Below, in pieces: positions 41,961 through 53,021 of a stretch of 64,000 nucleotides of DNA; the first letter of the stretch is position 1, and each line of letters opens with the position of its first letter. Source of the stretch: Nitzschia sp. DOCU1. Taxonomy: Eukaryota > Bacillariophyta > Bacillariophyceae > Bacillariales > Bacillariaceae. The notes beneath the pieces are model-generated. The model saw only the letters and a program-made list of their open reading frames with translations. It did no database searches and was not told the DNA's origin. The DNA is taken from positions 186,001-250,000 of the forward strand of contig OX595992.1 of NCBI GenBank assembly GCA_951394045.1. Reading direction: 5' to 3'. Both the position numbers and the translations under genes were made by a program.

Positions 41961-44900
41961 ATGCCTCGAGCCCGATCGAAATCAAGTACTCCCCGAAAGG
42001 CCGTGGAAGCTGCTGCTACCGCGTCGCTTCCCAAGCGCCGACGAACGCGATCTTTGTCCAGCGGAGAAAAAGATGCGTCCCTAGTGGCGCCTGCCAAGGC
42101 CACTGCAGCCTCAGCGCCTCCAGCACCTTCTAGAACCTCTCCTCGTCGTCGCCGTGCATCTTCGGCTTCGGAACCTAGTGACATCCTTCTGGAAGAAAAG
42201 CCTAAGAAAACGAACGAGACTCCAAAGAAGACAAAAGGCCCCACACCGACGCCCAAAAGTAAGGAAATTAAGAAAGTTGAAACTCCCAAGGAGTCCACCG
42301 GTTCTACTTCCAAGAGAAAGTCTCGATCTACATCGGCTGTCAAATCCACCAAGCCCAGAGAGGACGACGACGATAAGAGGGAAATCGCAGTGCCAATGGC
42401 AGTCGATCCACCTTCTGTGGAACAGCCGCCGCAGACGAAAATTGAGGACTCAGCACCCCAAAAGCATGCACCGACTATGAATGTTAAAGTTCACCGAGTT
42501 CGCCATTTGGATTACATGCCGTCGTCGGTTCTGGCCATGGTGTCGACGCCACATCAAGCCGCGTCGTCGTATTTGGCACTATCTCGACAAGATGGGAGTG
42601 TGGAATTGTATGAAGCGACATCCATTTCGGAGTATGCGCACGGGCGTAGTAGTTGGATTCCGCATTTGTTTCCATTGGCCACGATTGCCGGTTCCAAGAA
42701 AGCCGTGGCCCATTCACTAGCATTTGTTAAGGTTCCCAACCAGCAGCAGCAACAAGCGACTCCATCCATTCCAGCTTTAGTAGCTGCAAGTCCGGATGGA
42801 ACATTATGGACCATTCAGTTTGCGGGACAGTCACGACAATTACATTCCCGTATCTCCAGTGGAGGTGGAGGTGTCTTTGATTTGACCACGTGTAGCTCTA
42901 ACAACAACAGCACGAATGCTTTGCCACTTGTGGCCGGAGCGTGTCAAGATGGATCGGTCCGTATCTGGCAGGTAGCGAGTGAAATTGAAGAGAATAATAA
43001 GGTGTCTGTCAAGTTGGTAGAGCCTCCGTTGGCCACCTTGACCACGACAGGAGCACCAATCCTTTCGATTGCTTGGCGATGCGTCAAGCAGCAAGCCAGC
43101 AACCACCCCCACCACCGCAAGTACGAGACGGAAATTTTTGCCGGGGTGGCAGATGGGACCATTCGTCAATACTCCCTAGATTTGGAAGCGAGCGACGATG
43201 GCTCCAGTATTAACGTCTTGAAGCATCAAGCCCAACTCCGCATGACAGTCGAATCCAGAGGCCGTCGAACGCCGACCAAAGTCTGGACCATGCAAGCATT
43301 GGAGGATGGAACCTTGGTTACGGGCAACTCTTTGGGTCAAGTACAGTTTTGGGACACAGTCAGTGGGACTATGATTCAGTCGGTCAATCAAACCGAACTC
43401 AAGGCGGATGTTTTGAAACTGGTAGTCAATCCATCTCAGACCAAACTCTTTGCATCAGGAGTGGATGCGCGAGTCCTTTGCTTGGAACGTGCCAATCCTA
43501 CTGATCGTACTTGGAAATTTACCACGGCACAACGCCCCCACACGCATGATGTCAAGAGCATGGCCATTCTCCAAGGAGCAACAGGGACATCGGGCAAGAA
43601 CAAAAAGGACGGCAGTGCATTGGAAGCCTTGGTCACGGCGGGCGTGGATACCAAACTGTGTACCTACGTCGTCGCGGATTTTGCAAAGCGTCGACCCCAA
43701 GTCTACTATCCCTGGCCTAGTCAATCGCCAGTCTCGAGTACTTCAGCTGGAGAAGGAGACTCGTCGTCACGCCGAATCTTGTCCATGCAGCGAGCCAACC
43801 ACTTGGAGTTGTATCGATTGGATGGTTTGCGAAAAGGAAAGAAACGGAAGGCAACAGCTTCGTCGGCTAGTGAGCTGATAGGAGACATCGCAATTGAAAC
43901 ACAGTCAAACCTATCCGTCTCTAGCGTGAGCCCAAATGGTCAGTGGCTAGCTGCTGCCAATGCAACACGTCTCTTTTTGTTCCGGCTAAAGCTATCCGAT
44001 GACAATGAGACTTGCGATGTAGAACCGGAGAAGGTCGTATTGCCCAAGCCTCTTGAGCATATTACTGCGGTCGCTTTGCACTTTTCCGGAACGACTCTAT
44101 TCGTGGCTGATTCGACTCATACCTTGTATGCTGTGGAGTTGTCCGATGTTCCGACGATTTTATCAAAAGTCCAGTTGCCAGTAAGCAAGGGCAAGAATTT
44201 CGAGCAAATTCCAGTCTTTTCGTTACGTTCAACCCCCAGCAGCAAGTTTGTGGTGGGCATGACCAAAGCTGCCTCGAGCAGCATTCACGTTTTTGAACGG
44301 TGTGGCAATGGAAACGAGGTTTCGTACATGCACTATTGGACAATCCCCAACATAGCTGGTGCTCGCCCAGCCGCTATCGCAGTCTTGGGCGAAACACAGC
44401 TTGCCGTGGCTACCGTTTCGTTCCAAGTTTATCTATTTGACTTGAAGCAAAAGAAATTGACTCGCTGGAGTGAGTCCAATGGATTTCCTATTGAGAGATG
44501 GCCGAACGAGATTTCCTACCGCAAAGATTTTCCCGTGCGACTCTTTGGGAATCCTCAGGATCCGTCGCAACTTATCATGGTACGTCACTACTGCTGGAAA
44601 ACCGCGACGCAAGAAAGTTATTTCCGGCATTTGCTCTTCTTTGGTCATTTGTTGGCTTGTCACCCTTGCAAGAAGAATGTTCTGCTCTACTTTCGCCCGT
44701 CTCCATGCCGAGCTTCTTGCCAGATGGGGATGGTATAGTTGGGAGCTACAGTTTTTTGCTCTTTTGGTGAAATTGCCTCCTCACGCCTTACTTCCCCGTT
44801 GTACTTCTAGTCTTCCTTTGGAGCCTTTGTAGTTGTCAATGTCGATGGCGAGTTGCCAACGTATTGCCGAATGATTCCAGAGATGCACGTTCGACGCCGA

Positions 44901-45173
44901 CGGAAACGAGCGCGGGACGAAGAAGCCTTGGCGGCCGCGGCCAACAAGGCCCAGCCGATCATTTTCGCCCCTCCCAAACCACGGCAACAAGTGCGGCCGC
45001 CTTCAGACTTTGATCCAAACGCTCGAAACTGTACAGTTTGCTTGCACTATAATAGCATGCTCCATTTTGATTTCTGGAGTGCGGACGAAATGGTGGTGGT
45101 GGAGCAACCCTGGCTTCGGGTGATTGCCAACTTCCCAGAGGCCTTGCAACGAAGAGTGTATGGGTGCAACTAG
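41961..45173 (+). CDS. UTP4: UTP4 (cirhin) homologue, WD40 protein of the SSU processome, two exons
   Basis: Join 41961..44579 and 44811..45173, 993 residues. The intron (44580-44810, 230 bp, GTACGT...CTAG, phase 0) joins DPSQLIM to SSFGAFVVVNVDGELP, matching the usual GAFCxID-type strand; the last exon carries the typical UTP4 end NSMLHFDFWSADEMVVVEQP then W. WD40 propellers start at residue about 173 (MNVKVHRVRHLDYMPSSVLA, the hallmark UTP4 opening), with LALSRQDGSVELYE, GACQDGSVRIWQ, GVADGTIRQY, TGNSLGQVQFWD and a second propeller after a Lys-rich insert (KGKKRKATASS). Preceding it is an extension of about 170 residues, basic and Ser/Pro/Lys-rich, not usual for the family. UTP4 belongs to the t-UTP/UTP-A complex that binds nascent pre-rRNA in the nucleolus for 18S processing. 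Confidence 0.92.
44580..44810 (+). other. Spliceosomal intron in the UTP4 gene
   Basis: 230 bp, donor GTACGT after ATCATG, acceptor GTACTTCTAG, phase 0. A later AG at 44832 would break the frame, so 44810 is preferred. Confidence 0.85.
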
Positions 45174-45567
45174 AGGGTAGTCGATGGACATGTTCCGTCT
45201 GGAAATTCAACAGGTAGGTGTCTATTTGGTGAAAGCTCGAAATGTGCAAGACGCAGCGACTCTTGGATTTCCCTATCCTCGACGTCTCCTTTTTATCCTT
45301 GCCAGAAGATCTGTCTCATGTTTGAGCTGATCATGACCATATTCGCTATGTCTTGATCGGTATAGATTTGAGCCTACAACTAATCGATCTTGTCTCTTTT
45401 GCATCGGCAGGAATGGGAATTTTCAGGAAAAGCTAAAGGTTGGACGGTCTTTTACTTTTCTGGATAACTTTAGAATGGTTTTTAACCCCTTTGTGTTTTC
45501 TCTGGATCGTTTTATTGGACTATCTGTGCTTCCGTCGCCAGTCAACCACTTGGCCCAGTGCGAATAA
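45174..45567. other. Convergent intergenic region
   Basis: About 390 bp between the UTP4 stop and the stop of the minus-strand plastid gene. No gene seen. Confidence 0.5.
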
Positions 45568-46512
45568 TCATATTTGCATCTTGATGTTAGCCCAAGGATC
45601 AAACTCGTCCGTATCGCCACCGTTATCGTCTTCATCTGTATTAGAGGATGATTGTTCTGCAAATCGATCCATCTGTCCCAAAATCGAGACAATTTGAAGT
45701 GCACGATTGCGTGCCTCCATGCTCAAATTCGTATCGATACTGCGTTCAGCAAATTTTTCTATGCACCCATCCAAACTGGAAACGTGAGTGGCCATGTCCT
45801 TTGACAAAGTTTCCACAGGACTAAAGCCTCGAGCTTCCATAATGCGATTGCTATACAGGGTAGCCTTGGTTCGAATGGCACCTTCAAAGTAAATTTGGCC
45901 TGACGACTCCCCCGCAAGGCTCTTCTGCTGCAGTTCTTTCAAGTGATGTAGTACCAACGAATCCAAACCGACGCCGAGGGCTTCTAGAAATTCGCTCCCC
46001 CCATCACATGCTTTGTCCATCCGTTCCTTTTTAAGAGCGCATCTCAAAGAATCGATTACCCACTTGCCCTTGTAGTCGGGTGACGCACGTAACTGGGCGA
46101 CTGCCACTGGCTTTTCTTGACGCATGGGCGTTTGCAATTTTTCGGCCCACGACACGCTCGAATACGATGTCGATGACATTGACGTTGAAACACTAGAGTC
46201 GGAAGTGCTCGAGGACGTGGCGGCACTCATGGCGTGAAAGAATTCATCTCGTACATAAACGGAAGGTTGATTCTGATTGCTTCGATACACAGCAACCCAG
46301 ACGCTTTCACCCGAAGACTCCTGTTCCTTCACCAGGGAGGGATCAAACTGCTGAATGCAGCTGGGGTCAGCAGGGCATGTGGCCTGAAATCGCTCCAACG
46401 CCACGCCTAAGTTTGCACCGCCAAACGCCGACAATGCTTGAATAGAATCTACCCAAAGAAACAGGAGAAGCAGCCTGGGGAACTGACGTCGTCGAAAAGA
46501 GAAAGACTTCAT
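45568..46512 (-). CDS. Plastid-targeted protein of unknown function (second)
   Basis: 314 residues from the ATG at 46512; the frame extends four codons upstream to a TTG only. N-terminus MKSFSFRRRQFPRLLLLFLW then VDSIQALSAFGG: basic n-region, hydrophobic core and a Ser-Ala | Phe junction, the diatom plastid presequence pattern. The mature part has a Ser/Thr-rich linker (SSSTSDSSVSTSMSSTSYSS) followed by a helical domain with several conserved-looking blocks (DSLRCALKKERMDKACDGGS, EFLEALGVGLDSLVLHHLKEL, EGAIRTKATLYSNRIMEARG) and an acidic C-terminal end DEFDPWANIKMQI. No family recognised. The clean frame and targeting peptide make the gene itself solid. Confidence 0.85.
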   Translation of the reverse strand: MKSFSFRRRQFPRLLLLFLWVDSIQALSAFGGANLGVALERFQATCPADPSCIQQFDPSLVKEQESSGESVWVAVYRSNQNQPSVYVRDEFFHAMSAATSSSTSDSSVSTSMSSTSYSSVSWAEKLQTPMRQEKPVAVAQLRASPDYKGKWVIDSLRCALKKERMDKACDGGSEFLEALGVGLDSLVLHHLKELQQKSLAGESSGQIYFEGAIRTKATLYSNRIMEARGFSPVETLSKDMATHVSSLDGCIEKFAERSIDTNLSMEARNRALQIVSILGQMDRFAEQSSSNTDEDDNGGDTDEFDPWANIKMQI

Positions 46513-47585
46513 TTCGAATTGCAAAGGTTATGGGATGAGAGATTACTCTAGCTCGCGACGCTCCGGATAATAACGTCAATGCCCACTTGCGTGATGAGTG
46601 GTGATGGCGACGGCGAGCTCACTCATCTGTCATGGCCGTCGTCATCATCGTAGCGGGCGCCGCGAGTCCTAGAGAGAAAAAATCTGCGTCTCTCTCATCT
46701 CTCGCGTTTCGCCGATCTGATTCATTCCTCGTTCGTACGTACGCGCGTCAGACGGTTCGACTGATTCATTCGATGATAAATTACCACGTCATCGAAGGTG
46801 TGTTTTTTAGTGTACTTTTACTACTCTGGGCGCTATGCAAGTGCAACATTTATTGTCTTCCGATGTCGATAACTAAACACGTCTTCGTTCCGGGTCTTCT
46901 GATCAGAAACAAGGCTACGTCTTCGTTCGGGTCTTCTGATCAGAAACAAGGCTATTCCTTCCGAGCCACCGAATGCCATCTACGATCACGCCTACCAGTC
47001 ATCATAAACAAAGGAGCCCTAAAGGGCTTAAGTTTACATAACGCGCTGTGTTGACAAACTTCCCAAAGAACAGTGAGTCCTTCCGGCACCTTCGTAACTT
47101 CATTAGATCGTAAAGAAACAATCTGAAATCCACAGTGGGAGATTTTATTTAAATAAGATTTCGCCTAGTTCCACCGTACTACGACTTCAGCTTAATTGTT
47201 TCATTCTCCTATCCGAGCCTTTTGGTTCCTCAACTTTGTTGAATACTTGTAGTGGTGGTATTGAAAGAGACTTTGCAATATCACATGACTGCTGATTCTC
47301 ATCGTGCCCACCCATCATCCCGAATAATCGCATCGATATGCCTGATTTAAGTATTGTGCTCTGCTTCAATGGAAAGAGAGAGAAAGACATTTAGCATCAC
47401 GAGATAGAAAGGGCACTAAAATCCACACGTGTTTTTGTCTGGCATATTCCTACTGAACACCACCGAAGAGGCCTTATGTCAAAAATCCACAGTTTGTACG
47501 TTTTCGTTCTTTTCAGTCCCTGCAGCGGAAAGTCCTTCTGCTCCTTCGCCGCACAAACTCCTATCCCGCTATATTGTTGCCGCCC
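46513..47585. other. Divergent intergenic region with a 38-bp tandem repeat
   Basis: About 1.07 kb; the frame at 46632-47054 has no domain and is not called. Contains the tandem repeat at 46880-46954. Confidence 0.45.
46880..46954. repeat. Tandem repeat, 38 and 37 bp
   Basis: CGTCTTCGTTC(C)GGG followed by TCTTCTGATCAGAAACAAGG, two copies back to back. Each contains the 12-bp palindrome TTCTGATCAGAA. Confidence 0.9.
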
Positions 47586-50500
47586 ATGCCTTTGACAATG
47601 GCGAAGATTGATAACCTCGGCAACAAGAATAACTACTCGGAACACACTGCTACTACGGTTTCGATGAGTCCGTGTAGCGTGAGCGGAAAAGTGGAAAATT
47701 GTCCGATTAAGCTCATGCGAGATTTCGCTGATGAAAGCATGAAAGAAGAGGAAATTTCAACGCGTGAGCAGCATGTAGATTGTGGCATACTTTCAATAGA
47801 CGCAGCGACCAAATCGGCCAGTCAAGTTTGTGCCGAAGGTTACCAGATTGTTATTCGACCGTCGCATTCAGGGGCTGGCATTCAGACCCCAAGCGAAGAG
47901 AGCGCTGCTCTTCTCAAGCATGAGGTTAATAACGATCAGGATCCTTTGCTCTCTGGTTTTGTGTCCCCTGCCTCCACCCCTCAACCGTGCAAAATGCGAA
48001 AAACGCTATCTACATCAGCCATGGAAATGCTTGCAAGCCAAAGGTGGTCATCCGATGATCTCAGTTCTCCGGCGTCAAGGAACAAAGATTGGGGCGCCAA
48101 GGCACTAGATAACTGTGGACGATCTCTCCCGAAACCTATGCGGCGTGGAGACTGGGGGGAATCTAGCTCAGATTATCCGAACCCCAACTTTGAATCGAGC
48201 AGTATGGGGCGCTGCGTCTCAAGCACCGACGCTCGTCGAGGCAGCAGCAGACAGTCTGGTTTGAATAGGAGTGATATGAAGACGACAAACGCTTCCTTTC
48301 TTGAACCTCCTCTCTCGCCGAGTGACAAAGCGTATCGGGGCAGCGATAGCAAAAGCTGCCTTTCTGCAGTGAAACGAAAAGTAACTCCCAAAGCGCTAAT
48401 GGAAGAGGAGGACGAACTACGGATGCAACTTGCAGAACTCTATGGGCAGGCCGAAGCTATGACAAGTCTGACCAAGAGCCAGTCACTGGGCGCTAACATT
48501 CCTGTTGACAGTGCGGCTGCTTCTGCTTCTAGCATGAGTGGGCGTCGGTCTTACAACACTTCGAGGCAGGCTATGTCTAACCTTCAGTCCATTGAAGAAG
48601 ACGGCCTCGATACGTCAGTGAGGGGAGGTGGAAACGCTGCCTGGAAAGTAGGAAATGCTCAGCGTAGCAGTGACACGTCGTCTAGGGATGTTCTTCAGTC
48701 CCCCGCCGGTGGATCGGTAGGGAGCAGAAGTTCTACTTCTTCGAATTCGCTCAGCTTGTCGTCAGTCTTTGGTCCGTCGCCGACGCAGTCAAACACAAGG
48801 CGCATGCCGCAGAACTATCCACACACTGGTACCAAGGCCAGTGTTTTCTCTAACAAAGGACTGACCCCAGAACAACAGGCTAAGCTCATGGAACTCCAAA
48901 AGCTGGCGGCATCGCATACTCCAGTGTCTCGAAGCTTCGGAGCAGCTAGCCCGGCCATGAGCAACATGTTAATCACGCCCCAGTTTGGATTAGGCACCGT
49001 TTCGATACCCCACCAGGCATCACATCTGCCTAGTGGCAGACGAACTGCCGGTACCAACATGTTCGCGCAATTCTTGCCTACTCCACAGTATCCAACTTCT
49101 CCAGACATCCCCGATGCGCCTACGACCGATATGGAAATGGGTTCGCCGCAATTATCGGAACGACGAGCCGGTGGCAGTCGCGGGAGCAAGACTAACCTTG
49201 CGGCAGGACCTCCGCTCTCTCCGAGGAAGTCTTCGAGCGACGAACGCTTCGATGTACTGCAGAAGGGTACGGCTAGACAATCAGTTGTCGCCAAGAAGAA
49301 GATGCCTTTTGGCTACAAGGCCAAGTCTACCGACGGACTCTTCGGGGCCTCCAAGTCGCCACCATCGTCCAGCTCGCAGCTTCAAGGCAACAAGTCTAAT
49401 CCTCGGCCTACAGTTGAAAGTGGTCGGCGCGGAACCAGCGCAACGAAGGGACTCACCAGGACCCATTCGTGGCTTGAATCGGCACCGGTTTCGGGAGAGC
49501 AGTTGGAGACCATGAAAGCGTTAATGTTGGGACAAGAAGTACCGTCTCCGTCCAGTTCCAAGAAACTGTCGAGAAGCCAACACGGCTCCACTCCCATCCT
49601 CTCGGAACTCGATCATCAACGATCGTCTCGCCGAGATTCCGCCAAGAACGCTGCCCGGAAGATGTCTCCTCTACAAAGCGCTGGTGAACCCCTAATTCGG
49701 CGAGTGTCGGCTTCTACCAATGCCCTTGGAAGTACTACTTCTTCGCGTTGGCAACCGGCTCCGATCCCCCAGAATAGTCGCTGGGATGCGGATGCCGATG
49801 CGGAGACCATGCTTCCTCTGAAGGATGCCTGCTTGGGCAATCCGGACATACCCATCGCCAATTTGAGTAGGCGGCGATCTGGAGATCAGATTTCGTCACC
49901 TACCGGTAGTAAGCGACTGCCCCCCTGTCGCTGGAGCTCCGGGGGTCTTCAGGAAGGTGTAAAGCGCAGCTCTAGCGGTATTTTCAATGCGGCTGCTCCA
50001 GGTGTCACATCCCCGGAAGCAGTTGCTTTGAGCGCTTTGATGCGCGGACAAGAGGACAAGCGCACGTCCGTGAAAATGACCAGGGGAAATGGAACAAGTA
50101 GTGGCAGGCTACAAGCCAACCTTGGGCAGCTAAAGCGCTCTCGTCTCTCTTTAGCGTCCATGAAACAAGAGAATTCCGAACAAGAGTCGATTACAAAGGG
50201 CGGCCTGAACAGTACGTGGAAAATTCAGCCGGAACGAGTTGCGATCTCGTCGAGCATCGCCATGGGAGACGTTCTGCTAGACAGTCCATCCGACAAGAGG
50301 AACATGTTTGCTTCAATCATTTCGCCATCTTCCGACAGAGGCAGCATCACTAGTGGGTCATCCCATCGAGATGCACCGTCCACGAAATCATTGCCTGTGG
50401 ACTTGGATAGCAAGTTGATGGCCAATTTGGCGAAAAGAAATACCAGCATTCGACGATTTCAAAGTGCCTCTCTGGTCGATATGATGGCGGTTGCCCCCCG

Positions 50501-50591
50501 GAAGAAATCAGATCTTAAGCAAATTGTTCTCGGAGCTGGAGACTTCGATTCAAAGATCAGGAAGGCACGGTCAAACATTAACCTGATATAA
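47586..50591 (+). CDS. Large disordered Ser-rich protein with PFGYKSKS motif (family C, copy 1)
   Basis: 1001 residues from the ATG at 47586; an ATG at 47598 with better context (ACAATGG) is the alternative. Almost wholly low-complexity (Ser, Arg, Pro, Gly, Asn) with short islands shared with the two following genes: EEEDELRMQLAELYGQAEAM (possible helix); TPEQQAKLMELQKLA; KKMPFGYKAKSTDGLFG; VSGEQLETMKALMLGQE; TSPEAVALSALMRGQEDKRT then SVKM; LGQLKRSRLSLAS; and a basic end (RKKSDLKQIVLG, KIRKARSNINL). Spaced motifs in a disordered chain suggest a regulatory or scaffold protein with peptide docking sites, probably phosphorylated (many RxxS and SP sites). No known domain was recognised. Confidence 0.82.
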   Translation: MPLTMAKIDNLGNKNNYSEHTATTVSMSPCSVSGKVENCPIKLMRDFADESMKEEEISTREQHVDCGILSIDAATKSASQVCAEGYQIVIRPSHSGAGIQTPSEESAALLKHEVNNDQDPLLSGFVSPASTPQPCKMRKTLSTSAMEMLASQRWSSDDLSSPASRNKDWGAKALDNCGRSLPKPMRRGDWGESSSDYPNPNFESSSMGRCVSSTDARRGSSRQSGLNRSDMKTTNASFLEPPLSPSDKAYRGSDSKSCLSAVKRKVTPKALMEEEDELRMQLAELYGQAEAMTSLTKSQSLGANIPVDSAAASASSMSGRRSYNTSRQAMSNLQSIEEDGLDTSVRGGGNAAWKVGNAQRSSDTSSRDVLQSPAGGSVGSRSSTSSNSLSLSSVFGPSPTQSNTRRMPQNYPHTGTKASVFSNKGLTPEQQAKLMELQKLAASHTPVSRSFGAASPAMSNMLITPQFGLGTVSIPHQASHLPSGRRTAGTNMFAQFLPTPQYPTSPDIPDAPTTDMEMGSPQLSERRAGGSRGSKTNLAAGPPLSPRKSSSDERFDVLQKGTARQSVVAKKKMPFGYKAKSTDGLFGASKSPPSSSSQLQGNKSNPRPTVESGRRGTSATKGLTRTHSWLESAPVSGEQLETMKALMLGQEVPSPSSSKKLSRSQHGSTPILSELDHQRSSRRDSAKNAARKMSPLQSAGEPLIRRVSASTNALGSTTSSRWQPAPIPQNSRWDADADAETMLPLKDACLGNPDIPIANLSRRRSGDQISSPTGSKRLPPCRWSSGGLQEGVKRSSSGIFNAAAPGVTSPEAVALSALMRGQEDKRTSVKMTRGNGTSSGRLQANLGQLKRSRLSLASMKQENSEQESITKGGLNSTWKIQPERVAISSSIAMGDVLLDSPSDKRNMFASIISPSSDRGSITSGSSHRDAPSTKSLPVDLDSKLMANLAKRNTSIRRFQSASLVDMMAVAPRKKSDLKQIVLGAGDFDSKIRKARSNINLI

Positions 50592-51251
50592 TAGAAGTTC
50601 GTTTATCTTTGACCGCAGGTTGGATCTTTCTCTACAATCATCATTCGAGATCCTTTGTTCCGCCGATGAGTCGAATTCGGAGAAATGTTCAAAACGCAAC
50701 AGGACGATCTATCGGAATTATTTTCTACTGTATCGTACCATCTCGCTCTTATTCCGGAACAGTACGAACTCTGATGACGGGCTACATCCTTCGAACAACG
50801 CCTTGTTCTGAAACTTTATCTATGGATGGGCTTAATGCTTCGTTTATCTCTAAACAATCCTTACTTATAGTTCAGTTCTTTTAGTGCACTTTGCCCTTCC
50901 CGGCCTTTCTATTGAGTAAGCCCATTTGCGGTTCGTTCAAGTTGACGGGGAAATAAATCTTTCACAACAACAGAGTGGATCATCATCATTGCCGGTTGCT
51001 CGATTTGGCCAACACATTTATACCTTTCGGATAGGAGATGAATCTGCCCGACCCACAACTATCTTCGTTCACAATTCTCATTTTGCTCAACAACAAAATA
51101 GGACAAAATGCTAGGTTTCTTTCAATACTCTTTCTCGGTAAGCAATATCCCATCTTTTCCATGGGAGGGATCATTTTGTGCTCATGTAGTCCTTTATCTT
51201 CATTGGTCGTCTTGCTAATCGAAATGGGACTTTTGCTTGCGAAATCATAAG
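50592..51251. other. Intergenic and probable 5' exon/intron region of family C copy 2
   Basis: A good donor GTAAGC at 51138 and the AG at 51250-51251 or 51275-51276 could splice a short first exon onto the following gene: ATG 51108 joins in phase 0 to 51252, and ATG 51038 joins in phase 1 to 51277. Nothing else recognised. Confidence 0.35.
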
Positions 51252-53021
51252 AAATATGAACCTGTAACTTCCTCAGAAACGCGGGAAGGTGCATCTGCGG
51301 TCGAGACCAGTGCGAGTAACAGTGGCCATTCATTCTACTGTGAGGGCGATGATGATGTACAAGAAGGAGGGACGAATGACCGGTCGAATGTCGGATGCAT
51401 TGGTTCTGGTGGGCGTTTACTTGACGATGATGCAACTTGGGGGCATCTTTCATTACACTCACTCTCTGATAACGCGCCCAATCACACTTTGTCAAATGAT
51501 GACAAAGAAATTGAATCTGGAAGCCCTCACCACTCTTGTGTCGAACAAAAGGAACGATCATTGGTGCCCCCAATGTTTCTCCGTGAGGAAGACGAGACCA
51601 CAATTCGCATTCAAATGGCAGAGCTCTTTGGACAGAGAGAATCTGCAGCCGAGCTAAGACGAATTCAGTCCGTGGGAGCTGCTACCCGACCCGAGATCAG
51701 CAGAAAACATGCTGTAGTCTCCAGACACGAAACGCGCCACCAAAATGCATCGTGGGATCCATTTGCGTGCGATGACACTCTGTTTGCGCTGGATGACACT
51801 CCCACTAAAAGAAGTTCATCTTTTCACCACGATTCCCTTTCTAGGGACTGTGGTGAGGTTGTTGCCAGCGTATTTTCTGGAAAACTATCCCCTTCGAAGT
51901 CATTAGCACTCACGCGGCTCTTGGAGGACACAGTCCGCATTGTTGAATCTGCGGACAGCTCAGCCGAGAACAGTGTGCCCATCCCGCCATCACCCAATCA
52001 AGACCAGAGCCCCAAAATGCCTTCCCGTCGCGTGCCGGTAAAACCACGAGGCCCAAAACAAATGCCGTTTGGGTATAAGTCCAAGTCGATACAAGGCCTA
52101 TTTGATCATCTGCTTTCTTCTCCGACACGAGCAGTGCACTGCCCAAGCCCTAAAACGCAGAATTCAGAAACAGTTGCACCGCGAAGATATAAATCGCAAA
52201 TGGCGTTGAACGTCAGAAAGCCACCACGAATGAGTCTCTCCCTCAATGATCTTCCAGCTATTCAGCAATCTCGCTGGTCGGCCGTCTCGCCTTCTGGGCA
52301 TTCGAGATCATTGGTGAGGGAACGCTTTGGAGGGCCCTTGGACGGCTTGAAGCGCATCGAAATCATGGGTAAAGACCTGCAACCCTCTACCCCACCTCGC
52401 TATGCAGAAAAGAAGGCTCGGTCCCAGAGCTTACTACTTCCGCCATCACCAATGTCGAATGAATTTTCGAGAGCGAAGCTAAGCACGAGCTGTAACAACA
52501 TTGTCCTGGGCTCTTCGTCTCCAGAAGCTGCGGCCTTGACCTCGCTCATTAGAGCTCAAGAAGTAAAGAGTACGGCAATTTCTGGAATCCGTCGGGTGGG
52601 GAGTGATCACAAATCGTCGGGATCTTTGCACAACCTGCGACGTTCACGCCACTCATTGCTTTCTCCGATGCCCGAGCACCAAACGCTCCCCGCTGCTGCT
52701 GGCAAGGAGACGAGAAACTCAGTTTGGCTGTTGGGCAATCCTGCCACCTGCACATTCGAAAAGGACGACGTCGAAGAAGACTCCCCGTCTCAACTTTCAT
52801 TTGCAGAGATTTCTTGCCACGATATATCTTCAGCGATCTTTAATCCACGGCCCAGCGCCACTCGGGGTAATACTACTATCCGTACAAGATCATCTGCTTC
52901 CGCCAAGGGAAAGGAGATAGCCGACAATCACGGGAAATTGATTACATTCTTGACAACGCCAGTATTCACCGAGCAACCGAGTTTATCTGACCGCAAAATG
53001 ATTTCTCCACCGACCGCGTAG
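51252..53021 (+). CDS. Disordered Ser-rich protein with PFGYKSKS motif (family C, copy 2), 5' end unresolved
   Basis: The frame is open from 51219 to 53021 but has no ATG before 51573 (MFLREEDETT). The residues before that look coding, so an upstream spliced exon is likely; 51252 is given as a working exon start, not a proven one. Shared islands: REEDETTIRIQMAELFGQRE, MPFGYKSKSIQGLFDHLL, SSPEAAALTSLIRAQEVKST, LHNLRRSRHSLLSPM. It lacks the EQLETMKALxLG block of the other two copies. Otherwise Ser/Pro/Arg-rich and disordered. It sits head-to-tail between copies 1 and 3, so the three arose by tandem duplication. Function unknown. Confidence 0.72.
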   Translation, partial: KYEPVTSSETREGASAVETSASNSGHSFYCEGDDDVQEGGTNDRSNVGCIGSGGRLLDDDATWGHLSLHSLSDNAPNHTLSNDDKEIESGSPHHSCVEQKERSLVPPMFLREEDETTIRIQMAELFGQRESAAELRRIQSVGAATRPEISRKHAVVSRHETRHQNASWDPFACDDTLFALDDTPTKRSSSFHHDSLSRDCGEVVASVFSGKLSPSKSLALTRLLEDTVRIVESADSSAENSVPIPPSPNQDQSPKMPSRRVPVKPRGPKQMPFGYKSKSIQGLFDHLLSSPTRAVHCPSPKTQNSETVAPRRYKSQMALNVRKPPRMSLSLNDLPAIQQSRWSAVSPSGHSRSLVRERFGGPLDGLKRIEIMGKDLQPSTPPRYAEKKARSQSLLLPPSPMSNEFSRAKLSTSCNNIVLGSSSPEAAALTSLIRAQEVKSTAISGIRRVGSDHKSSGSLHNLRRSRHSLLSPMPEHQTLPAAAGKETRNSVWLLGNPATCTFEKDDVEEDSPSQLSFAEISCHDISSAIFNPRPSATRGNTTIRTRSSASAKGKEIADNHGKLITFLTTPVFTEQPSLSDRKMISPPTA

